The notes beneath the pieces are model-generated. The model saw only the letters and a list, made by a program, of their open reading frames with translations, was not told where the DNA came from and ran no database searches. 5,242 bases of DNA from FEN-1297 sp964498065 (lineage in GTDB: Bacteria; Bacteroidota; Ignavibacteria; Ignavibacteriales; Ignavibacteriaceae): contig CAZCFZ010000162.1 in NCBI GenBank assembly GCA_964498065.1, forward strand, positions 1 through 5,242, given 5' to 3'. This document shows positions 1-5,242 of the stretch, piece after piece. Every line of letters starts with the position of its first letter. The first letter of the stretch is position 1. A program made the position numbers and the translations under genes.

Positions 1-68
1 TAATTAATTTTAATAACATAAAAAAAGCTAAAGTATTAGTCAGTTTTTCCTAAGGGAGGAATTTAGAA
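1..68 (+). other. AT-rich leader upstream of nusA
   Basis: This short non-coding stretch contains many stop codons in its first 20 bases and a run of seven A residues near position 21-27. In many bacteria rimP lies directly upstream of nusA, so this may be the rimP-nusA spacer, but no recognisable coding sequence falls inside the window and that neighbour is an inference. I see no convincing promoter. The only clear signal is the ribosome binding site at its 3' end. Confidence 0.5.
52..60 (+). promoter_or_regulatory. Strong ribosome binding site of nusA
   Basis: AAGGGAGGA lies 8 nt before the ATG at 69 and is an almost perfect Shine-Dalgarno sequence. It fixes the nusA start: the reading frame is closed upstream by TAA at 51-53 and has no other start codon in between. 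TTCCT at 47-51 could pair with AGGAA at 57-61 in a 5-bp hairpin that would cover part of this site. Confidence 0.85.
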
Positions 69-1319
69 ATGAACGTAGATATCGTTGAATCCTTTGCTCA
101 GATGGTAAGGGAAAAAGGGGTGGATAAAGATGTTTTGGCAGCCATTATTGAAGAAATTTTCGGCATGCTGGTAAGAAAAAAATACGGTGAAGAAGCAAAA
201 TATGATGTGGTTGTAAATATGGATAAAGGCGACATCGAAATATTTTTGGAAAGAGAAATTGTTGAAGTTGTTGAAGATCCCAATCGGCAAGTTAGTATTG
301 AGGAGGTAAATAGACGGGGGAATGAAGATGAATTGGAAGTGGGCGATGACTTTGTTGAAAAACTTGAGCTGGCATCTTTCGGCAGAAGATTAATTACTTT
401 GGCAAAACAAGGCCTTAATCAAAAAATAAGAGAAATTGAAAAAGATATTATCTTTAACGAATATAATGAGCTTTTAGGCGAAATCGTTGTCGGTGACATT
501 TACCAGATAAGAAAGAACGATATTCTTGTAAACCATAATAAAAACGAATTGCTTTTACCCCGGCACGAACAAATTCCTTATGAAAAATACAAAAAAGGCG
601 AAACTATCCGCGCAATTGTAAAGGAAGTTAAAAAAAGCAACAGCGGTCCTCTAATTATTATTTCAAGAGCAGACAATACTTTTTTGAGAAGACTTTTTGA
701 AATCGAAATTCCGGAAATTTACGATGGAATTATCGAAATAAAATCTATTGCTCGTGAGCCCGGTGAAAGAGCAAAGGTTGCCGTAGAATCCCAGGACAAC
801 CGCATTGACGCAGTCGGTGCATGTGTCGGAATGAAAGGTGTTCGTATTCATGCTATAGTAAGAGAATTAAATAATGAAAATATCGATGTAATAAGTTATT
901 CGGAAGACCCGGTTACATTTATACAAAAATCACTGGCACCGGCGAAATTAAAAAGAATTGAGGTTGATCCTGTTATGAAAAAAGCAGTAGTTACTGCCGA
1001 CAGCGACCAGGTTTCCTTAATTGTCGGAAGAAACGGTGTTAACATTCGACTTGCAATGAAATTAACAGGTTACGATATTGAAATATTGAGAGAAGAAAAA
1101 CCGTTTGAAGAATATGAAGAAGATATTGAGCTTATTGACTTAAAAGAAGAACTTGGCAGCGATATCTATGAATTACTTATCAATAACAGATATGACACCG
1201 CTATTGAAGTTTTAACGGCAGGTCCTGAAAAATTAAAAGAAATAGAAGGACTTGATGAAGAAAAAATAGCCGAAATATTGGAGATCATAAAATCTCAATT
1301 TGAAGAAGAAGAAGAATAG
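69..1319 (+). CDS. nusA: Transcription termination/antitermination factor NusA
   Basis: NusA binds RNA polymerase and nascent RNA in the cytoplasm, modulating pausing, intrinsic and Rho-dependent termination, and antitermination on rRNA operons. The 416-residue protein shows the full family order. The RNA polymerase-binding N-terminal domain covers about 1-127. An S1 domain covers about 134-200. KH1 covers about 201-280, with REPGERAKVAV at 229-239 and the GMKG loop at 254-257. KH2 covers about 283-345, with the GRNG loop at 320-323 followed by VNIRLA. Residues about 363-410 resemble one helix-hairpin-helix acidic repeat (LKEIEGLDEEKIAEIL), like a single copy of the two in E. coli NusA; Bacillus NusA lacks these. 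The tail is five Glu, encoded by five GAA codons in a row. The start is the only one after an in-frame stop and has a strong ribosome binding site. infB begins 7 nt after the stop, so the two are almost certainly co-transcribed. The frame is intact and no key residue appears lost. Confidence 0.98.
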   Translation: MNVDIVESFAQMVREKGVDKDVLAAIIEEIFGMLVRKKYGEEAKYDVVVNMDKGDIEIFLEREIVEVVEDPNRQVSIEEVNRRGNEDELEVGDDFVEKLELASFGRRLITLAKQGLNQKIREIEKDIIFNEYNELLGEIVVGDIYQIRKNDILVNHNKNELLLPRHEQIPYEKYKKGETIRAIVKEVKKSNSGPLIIISRADNTFLRRLFEIEIPEIYDGIIEIKSIAREPGERAKVAVESQDNRIDAVGACVGMKGVRIHAIVRELNNENIDVISYSEDPVTFIQKSLAPAKLKRIEVDPVMKKAVVTADSDQVSLIVGRNGVNIRLAMKLTGYDIEILREEKPFEEYEEDIELIDLKEELGSDIYELLINNRYDTAIEVLTAGPEKLKEIEGLDEEKIAEILEIIKSQFEEEEE

Positions 1320-1326
1320 CTAAACA

Positions 1327-3978
1327 ATGGGTAAGTCAAATATGTCCGAGACTAAAACTAAAAAAGTTCGAGTTTACAAATTAGCATCCGAATATAATTT
1401 AGCGGCTGAAAATCTTGTGGAATTTTTGGTCAAAAAAGGCCATAATGTAAAATCACATATGTCTATTCTTAATGACGAAATGATCAAGGAAATAAACGAT
1501 CATTTTAAGAAAGATATTGAAAAAGCTGAAAAACATTATAAAAAAGTAGCGGAATTCAATAAGAAAAGAAGCGAAAAGTCAGAAGAAGAATTAAAAGTCG
1601 GAGCAAAGACCGAAGAAGAAGAACATACAGCAGTCGAAGCCAAACAGGAAGAAGAAATAAAAACAGAGGCCCCTGCCGAACAAGTGCAGCCGGAGGAAAC
1701 GGTTAAAGAAGAAGCTGCCGGAGAAGTTACGGTTGAAAAGCAGTCTGAGATTATTGAGGCAAAAAAAACTGCCGAAGAAGCAGCGGCGGAAGAAAAAGAA
1801 GCATCTGTAGAAGGAGAGGTTAAACAGTTTGTTTCGCCTAAAGAGCAGGAGGCAGCTCGTAAAAAAGGATTAAAAGTTGTAGGCAAGATCGATCTAGGTA
1901 TTGAAAATCAAACCGAGAAAAAACAATCCGCTCAGGAAAAAGGAGAATCATCCTCTGTTCAGCACGAAGCGCCTAAGAAAAGAAAGAAGCCTAAAGCAAA
2001 GAAAAAAAGCGGCGATTCGTTATCTGACGAACCTTTAATTGCCAAAAAGAAAAAACGAATTAAGAAATTTGAAATCGATCAGAAGGAAGTAAAGGAAGCT
2101 ATAAGAAAAACTCTGCTAAGCATGGATGATTCCGTGTTATCCGGAAGAGCTAGCCAGAGAAAAAAGAAAAGAAAAGAAAGAGAAGCCGAAGAAGAACGGA
2201 AACAGGAGCTTCGGGCACTTGAGAAAAATAAAATTGAGGTTACCGAATTTATTGCCGTAAACGAATTGGCAAATTTAATGAATGTCCCTGTAAGTGATGT
2301 TATTACAAAATGTATTGAGCTTGGATTAATGGTCTCAATTAATCAAAGACTGGATGTAGAAACTATTACATTGGTAGCCGATGAATTCGGATTCGAAGTC
2401 GAATTCCAGAAAGAATATACTTCTGAGGCACTTGAAGATAAGATTGATGAGCCGGAAACACTTAAGTTTCGTTCTCCGGTTGTAACTATAATGGGACATG
2501 TAGATCATGGTAAAACATCATTACTGGATTATATCAGAAGAACCAACATTGTTGCCGGAGAAGCCGGCGGAATTACGCAGCATATCGGAGCTTATAAAGT
2601 AGATGTCGGCAATGGTAAGTTTATAGCATTTCTTGATACACCCGGACACGAAGCTTTTACTGCAATGAGAGCCCGGGGTGCTCAATTAACAGATATCGTG
2701 GTTCTGGTTGTGGCTGCGGATGATGCGGTAATGCCTCAAACCGTAGAAGCCATTAACCATGCACAGGCTGCAAATGTGCCGATTGTTATTGCTATAAATA
2801 AAATTGATAAACCAGGTGCCAATCCTGAAAAGATAAAGCAGCAATTAGCCGAACGAAATATTTTAGTTGAAGATTGGGGCGGTAAATACCAATGTATTGA
2901 GCTTTCGGCAAAATCAGGTGTAAATGTTGACATGCTTTTGGAAAAGATTCTGCTTGAAGCTGAAATTCTAGATTTAAAAGCAAATCCGGATCGAAATGCC
3001 AGAGGTGTTGTTGTTGAATCCGAGCTGGATAAGGGACGGGGTATTACCGGAACTATCCTGGTGCAAAAAGGTACTTTAAGAATCGGCGATCCTTTTATTG
3101 CCGGAATATACCAAGGCAAGGTAAGAGCTATGTTTGATGAGCGCGGCAATAAAGTTACTGAAGCTTTTCCTTCAACTCCGGTACTGGTTTTAGGCTTTGA
3201 AGGGGCTCCGCAAGCAGGCGAAACTTTTGTTGTTGTTGATTCCGATAGAATGGCAAGAGAAATAGGACTTAAGAGACAGCAGTTAAAGAGAGAACAGGAT
3301 CAGAAACAAGTGCATCATGTTACTTTGGATGAAATTGCCAGACAAATTAGTATCGGCGGAGTAAAAGAACTTCCATTAATTGTAAAAGGCGACGTAGACG
3401 GCTCGGTGGAAGCATTATCCGATTCGTTAATGAAATTATCAAATGAGGAAGTAATCGTTCATGTAATCCACAAGGGTGTCGGGGGAATTTCAGAAAGTGA
3501 TGTTCTCTTGGCTTCTGCATCAGATGCAATAATTTTAGGTTTCCACGTAAGGCCGAACTTAAATGCCAGAAAATTAGCGGAAACCCAAAATGTAGATATA
3601 CGTTTGTATAACGTTATTTACGATGCTATAAATGAAGTTAAATCGGCTTTGGAAGGACTTCTTTCGCCTCTTCTTTCCGAAGAAGTTACGGCAACACTTG
3701 AAATTAGAGAAACATTTAAAGTTCCGAAATTCGGAACTGTCGCCGGTTGTTATGTACATGACGGTAAAATTACGCGCAACAGCAAGGTCCGGCTTATCCG
3801 GGACGGAATTGTTATTCATGAAGGAGAAATAGCTTCTCTAAAACGTTTTAAAGACGATGTAAGAGAGGTTGACTCCGGTTACGAATGCGGATTAAACATT
3901 GCTAATTTTAATGATTTGAAAGTGGGCGACACAATAGAAGCATTCAAGATCATTGAAACAAAGAAGAAGCTGGCTTAA
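1327..3978 (+). CDS. infB: Translation initiation factor IF-2
   Basis: IF2 is the GTPase that delivers formyl-Met-tRNA to the 30S subunit and promotes 50S joining. The 883-residue protein begins with an IF2-N helical module (about 12-60, VRVYKLASEYNL). A long low-complexity linker follows (about 61-300), acidic and Glu/Ala-rich to about 165, then Lys/Arg-rich at 216-247 and 278-292. A second IF2-N module (about 303-360) leads into the G domain (about 383-548), with G1 GHVDHGKT 390-397, G2 GGITQ 414-418, G3 DTPGH 437-441, G4 NKID 491-494 and G5 SAK 527-529, all canonical. Domain II (about 555-640, with LGFEGAPQAG), domain III (about 665-775) and the tRNA-binding C-terminal domain (about 785-873, ending GLNIANFNDLKVGDTIEAF) complete the protein. 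TAA at 1321-1323 closes the frame upstream, so the start is ATG 1327 or ATG 1342, which gives MSETKTKKVRVYKLA. Neither has a clear ribosome binding site; coupling from nusA termination 7 nt upstream is likely. Identity is certain, the exact start less so. Confidence 0.98.
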   Translation: MGKSNMSETKTKKVRVYKLASEYNLAAENLVEFLVKKGHNVKSHMSILNDEMIKEINDHFKKDIEKAEKHYKKVAEFNKKRSEKSEEELKVGAKTEEEEHTAVEAKQEEEIKTEAPAEQVQPEETVKEEAAGEVTVEKQSEIIEAKKTAEEAAAEEKEASVEGEVKQFVSPKEQEAARKKGLKVVGKIDLGIENQTEKKQSAQEKGESSSVQHEAPKKRKKPKAKKKSGDSLSDEPLIAKKKKRIKKFEIDQKEVKEAIRKTLLSMDDSVLSGRASQRKKKRKEREAEEERKQELRALEKNKIEVTEFIAVNELANLMNVPVSDVITKCIELGLMVSINQRLDVETITLVADEFGFEVEFQKEYTSEALEDKIDEPETLKFRSPVVTIMGHVDHGKTSLLDYIRRTNIVAGEAGGITQHIGAYKVDVGNGKFIAFLDTPGHEAFTAMRARGAQLTDIVVLVVAADDAVMPQTVEAINHAQAANVPIVIAINKIDKPGANPEKIKQQLAERNILVEDWGGKYQCIELSAKSGVNVDMLLEKILLEAEILDLKANPDRNARGVVVESELDKGRGITGTILVQKGTLRIGDPFIAGIYQGKVRAMFDERGNKVTEAFPSTPVLVLGFEGAPQAGETFVVVDSDRMAREIGLKRQQLKREQDQKQVHHVTLDEIARQISIGGVKELPLIVKGDVDGSVEALSDSLMKLSNEEVIVHVIHKGVGGISESDVLLASASDAIILGFHVRPNLNARKLAETQNVDIRLYNVIYDAINEVKSALEGLLSPLLSEEVTATLEIRETFKVPKFGTVAGCYVHDGKITRNSKVRLIRDGIVIHEGEIASLKRFKDDVREVDSGYECGLNIANFNDLKVGDTIEAFKIIETKKKLA

Positions 3979-4005
3979 TTTTTTCGCTCTTTATGAATTT
4001 TATTT

Positions 4006-4033
4006 TTGAGTTCTTATTTTTTTTGAGTATAAA
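4006..4033 (+). promoter_or_regulatory. Weak candidate sigma70-type promoter before rbfA
   Basis: TTGAGT at 4006-4011 (4 of 6 matches to TTGACA) and TATAAA at 4028-4033 (5 of 6 matches to TATAAT) are separated by 16 nt. They lie about 50 nt upstream of the rbfA GTG, a plausible distance for an internal promoter serving rbfA-truB. In such AT-rich sequence a match like this can easily arise by chance. If the organism uses the Bacteroidetes-type promoter (TTTG and TAnnTTTG boxes), no good match to that form is seen. This is a suggestion only. Confidence 0.25.
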
Positions 4034-4072
4034 TATTCCCTGGTTTTTTGTAAAAGTTAGATGCAGGTTTGA

Positions 4073-4080
4073 GAGGAGAT
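4073..4080 (+). promoter_or_regulatory. Ribosome binding site deciding the rbfA start
   Basis: GAGGAGAT contains the Shine-Dalgarno core AGGAG at 4074-4078, ending 8 nt before GTG 4087. This is the same spacing as at nusA. The TTG at 4069, which would extend the frame by six codons, lies upstream of this site and has no comparable purine-rich motif at the right distance. ATG 4079 directly abuts the core and opens only a three-codon frame. The site therefore supports GTG 4087. Confidence 0.75.
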
Positions 4081-4086
4081 GAGAAA

Positions 4087-4455
4087 GTGACACACAGAAT
4101 TGACAGAGTTGAACATCTAATTAAAGAAGAAATTAGTCTGATTTTTTTATATAAACTGCCGAATAGATTACAAGATTCATCATTCGGTTTTGTTACGGTT
4201 ACATCTGTTAAAGTTAGTCCGGATCTTAAAATAGCAAAAATTTATATCTCCGTATTTGAAAAAGATAAAAGGGAAATTGCTTTAGAAAAGATCAAATCAG
4301 TATCCGGTTTTATCCGTTCAGAGCTTGCCTCCAGAATTAGAATAAAATTTGTGCCTGAATTGAAATTCTTTATTGACGATACAAGTGATTATGTTGAGAA
4401 GATTGAGGGATTAATTAAAAAAATTCACGAAAATGATAACAAAGGAAACGACTGA
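4087..4455 (+). CDS. rbfA: 30S ribosome-binding factor RbfA
   Basis: RbfA binds immature 30S subunits near the 5' end of 16S rRNA helix 1 and acts in late small-subunit maturation and cold adaptation. Starting at GTG 4087 the product is 122 residues, within the usual RbfA size. It begins MTHRIDRVEHLIKEEIS, matching the family's basic N-terminal helix (R-I/V-x-R-V-x-x-x-I-x-x-E-I-S). The single type II KH fold covers about 5-110. Visible landmarks are FGFVTVTSVKVSPDLKIAKI at 33-52, SGFIRSEL at 73-80 and the hallmark VPELKFFIDD at 89-98. The in-frame TTG at 4069 would add MRGDEK, which is translated ribosome binding site sequence and unlike the family. The gene follows infB after a 108-nt gap and its last 23 nt overlap truB. 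The C-terminus is short and charged. Identity is secure; the start is well supported by the ribosome binding site and N-terminal similarity. Confidence 0.95.
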   Translation: MTHRIDRVEHLIKEEISLIFLYKLPNRLQDSSFGFVTVTSVKVSPDLKIAKIYISVFEKDKREIALEKIKSVSGFIRSELASRIRIKFVPELKFFIDDTSDYVEKIEGLIKKIHENDNKGND

Positions 4456-5158
4456 TTTTTTAAATTTAGATTTTCAATCCGGTGAAGTTATTCTTGTCGA
4501 TAAACCAATTGGATGGACCTCCTTTAAAGTTATTCACGTTATTAGAAAAGCTGTTGGAGTAAAGAAAGTAGGCCATGCCGGAACTTTGGACCCGCTTGCT
4601 TCGGGTTTACTTATTGTATGCACCGGAAAAATGACAAAAGATATCGACCGGTATCAGGCTTTTGAAAAAACTTATACCGGCACAATATTACTGGGTAAAT
4701 CTTCACCTTCAATGGATTTGGAAACAGAAATTATTAAAGAAAGACCGTTTGGGGGAATAACCGAATCCGAAATTTTGTCGGTTCGCAATATGTTTTTAGG
4801 TAAAATTTTACAGATTCCGCCAATGTATTCGGCTGTTAAGTATAAAGGCAAATCTCTTTATAAATTAGCGAGAAAAGGGAAATCAATAATAAGAGAACCG
4901 AGAGAAATAAATATATCCGGGTTTGAAATTAAAAATATTTATTTGCCTTATATTGAATTTGAAATTACTTGCAGCAAAGGCACATATATAAGAGCAATAG
5001 CAAACGATTTTGGAGAAAAGCTGGGCTGCGGCGGTTTATTAAGTTCATTAAGAAGAAAATATATCGGAAAATATTCGGTCGAAAAGGCAATTAATGTAGA
5101 TGAATTTGTTAAAAGGATTAAAAAATCAAAAGAAATTTCTCCGGAATATTCAATGTAA
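4433..5158 (+). CDS. truB: tRNA pseudouridine(55) synthase TruB, short form without PUA domain
   Basis: TruB isomerises U55 to pseudouridine in the T-loop of elongator tRNAs and also acts as a tRNA folding chaperone. The 241-residue protein shows GEVILVDKPIGWTSF at 17-31 and the catalytic motif GHAGTLDPLASGLL at 47-60, with D53 as the predicted nucleophile. Motif YTGTILLG at 81-88 is followed by SPSMDLETE, a variant of the usual T-D-x-E-G segment. QIPPMYSAVKYKGKSLYKLA at 127-146 and the active-site motif KGTYIRAIANDFG at 182-194 follow, then the GGLLSSLRR segment at 200-208. It ends soon after the catalytic fold, so it lacks the C-terminal PUA domain of the 314-residue E. coli enzyme; short forms are normal in some phyla. 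ATG 4433 is the only conventional start between an in-frame stop at 4412-4414 and the conserved core. No ribosome binding site is visible. The 23-nt overlap with rbfA suggests translational coupling. Confidence 0.97.
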   Translation: MITKETTDFLNLDFQSGEVILVDKPIGWTSFKVIHVIRKAVGVKKVGHAGTLDPLASGLLIVCTGKMTKDIDRYQAFEKTYTGTILLGKSSPSMDLETEIIKERPFGGITESEILSVRNMFLGKILQIPPMYSAVKYKGKSLYKLARKGKSIIREPREINISGFEIKNIYLPYIEFEITCSKGTYIRAIANDFGEKLGCGGLLSSLRRKYIGKYSVEKAINVDEFVKRIKKSKEISPEYSM

Positions 5159-5242
5159 AGAAATTTAACGGTTAGATATTCGCTTCTTTTTAACTCAAAA
5201 AAAGCGTATATTAACAGACTTTGGTTTAGATAAGATATTGTT
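5159..5242 (+). other. Non-coding sequence after truB
   Basis: No start codon with a ribosome binding site and no recognisable protein segment appears on either strand in these 84 nt. The stretch is AT-rich and dominated by an imperfect inverted repeat. ribF often follows truB in bacteria, but nothing here shows it. Confidence 0.5.
5171..5215 (+). repeat. Long imperfect inverted repeat (hairpin) downstream of truB
   Basis: Reading outward from the 6-nt loop TAACTC at 5191-5196: 5187-5190 pairs with 5197-5200, C5186 opposes A5201, CGCTT at 5181-5185 pairs with AAGCG at 5202-5206, T5180 opposes T5207, ATAT at 5176-5179 pairs with 5208-5211, G5175 is bulged, and GTTA at 5171-5174 pairs with TAAC at 5212-5215. 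That gives 17 base pairs with two mismatches and one bulge. It starts 13 nt after the truB stop. There is no T-run directly after the 3' arm, so it is not a canonical intrinsic terminator. It could be a weak terminator, an mRNA 3'-end stabiliser or processing site, or a protein-binding palindrome. Confidence 0.55.

Larger units (their letters stand above)
3979..4086 (+). other. T-rich gap between infB and rbfA
   Basis: This 108-nt non-coding spacer is unusually loose for a cluster whose other junctions are 7 nt apart or overlapping. It is strongly T-rich on the + strand, with T-runs at 3979-3984, 4017-4024 and 4044-4049. TTTTTGAGT occurs twice, at 4003-4011 and 4020-4028. I found no stable hairpin before any T-run, so there is no convincing intrinsic terminator. 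Two tiny open frames (ATG 4061 to TGA 4072, and ATG 4079 to TGA 4090) lie near the rbfA start. The gap holds a weak promoter-like sequence and the rbfA ribosome binding site. Confidence 0.6.

Noticed and set aside
63..290. Antisense open frames over the nusA 5' end
   Set aside because: They overlap the conserved NusA N-terminal domain, are Phe/Asn-rich from AT-rich DNA, and show no motif.
1302..1316. GAA trinucleotide repeat as a phase-variation tract
   Set aside because: Only five units, encoding Glu in frame at the very end of NusA; a length change would not switch the gene on or off.
1536..1886. Antisense open frame of 116 codons opposite the IF2 linker
   Set aside because: It is rich in Ser, Phe and Ala because it reads the reverse of repeated Glu and Lys codons. 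It has no ribosome binding site or known motif and lies wholly inside infB.
2121..2134. Internal infB start giving a shorter IF2 isoform, as in E. coli IF2-beta
   Set aside because: ATG codons exist in the linker-to-core region (for example near residue 266), but none has a Shine-Dalgarno sequence at a suitable distance.
2736..3149. Antisense open frame of 137 codons opposite the IF2 G domain
   Set aside because: The + strand here encodes highly conserved IF2 sequence with canonical GTPase motifs; the reverse frame shows no recognisable domain and is a shadow.
3632..3832. Plus-strand 66-codon frame inside infB
   Set aside because: It is an out-of-frame shadow of the IF2 C-terminal domain, with no ribosome binding site or family likeness.
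3967..3984. Possible intrinsic terminator at the end of infB (AAG-CTGG-CTT then a T-run)
   Set aside because: The stem is only about 3 bp with a tiny loop, and two bases separate it from the six T residues. That is too weak to terminate transcription, and the start of the T-run follows the stop codon simply because the gap is T-rich.

Overview
The window is an ordinary, well-conserved housekeeping cluster, all on the + strand: nusA (transcription elongation/antitermination factor), infB (translation initiation factor IF2), rbfA (30S ribosome-binding factor) and truB (tRNA pseudouridine-55 synthase). All four reading frames are intact, and each carries the motifs expected of its family. I found no mobile element, CRISPR array, RNA gene or unknown gene.

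Organism: the DNA is AT-rich, with A/T-ending codons preferred. Several protein signatures resemble the Bacteroidota/Chlorobiota/Ignavibacteriota group: the KH1 segment of NusA (GACVGMKGVRIHAIVRELNN), the Pro-Ser-x-Asp-Leu-Glu-Thr-Glu segment of a short TruB without a PUA domain, and a long IF2 with a Lys/Glu-rich linker. Good Shine-Dalgarno sequences before nusA and rbfA are unusual for classical Bacteroidetes and would fit a deeper branch such as Ignavibacteria. This placement is inferred from memory of family features, not from a search.

Layout: positions 1-68 are a short leader with a strong ribosome binding site. nusA (69-1319) is followed after 7 nt by infB (1327-3978). A T-rich 108-nt gap then holds a weak promoter-like sequence and the rbfA ribosome binding site. 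rbfA is best started at GTG 4087 rather than at the upstream TTG 4069, and ends at 4455. truB (4433-5158) overlaps the end of rbfA by 23 nt. The last 84 nt contain no recognisable gene but hold a long imperfect inverted repeat (5171-5215).

How the genes work together: NusA acts on RNA polymerase during transcription, including that of rRNA. RbfA matures the 30S subunit, IF2 places initiator tRNA on it, and TruB modifies the T-loop of tRNAs. This is the familiar nusA-infB operon linking transcription and translation capacity. The points worth a second look are all small and non-coding or concern gene starts: the inverted repeat after truB, the gap before rbfA, the rbfA start, and the rbfA/truB overlap. 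I see no sign of a new biological system here.
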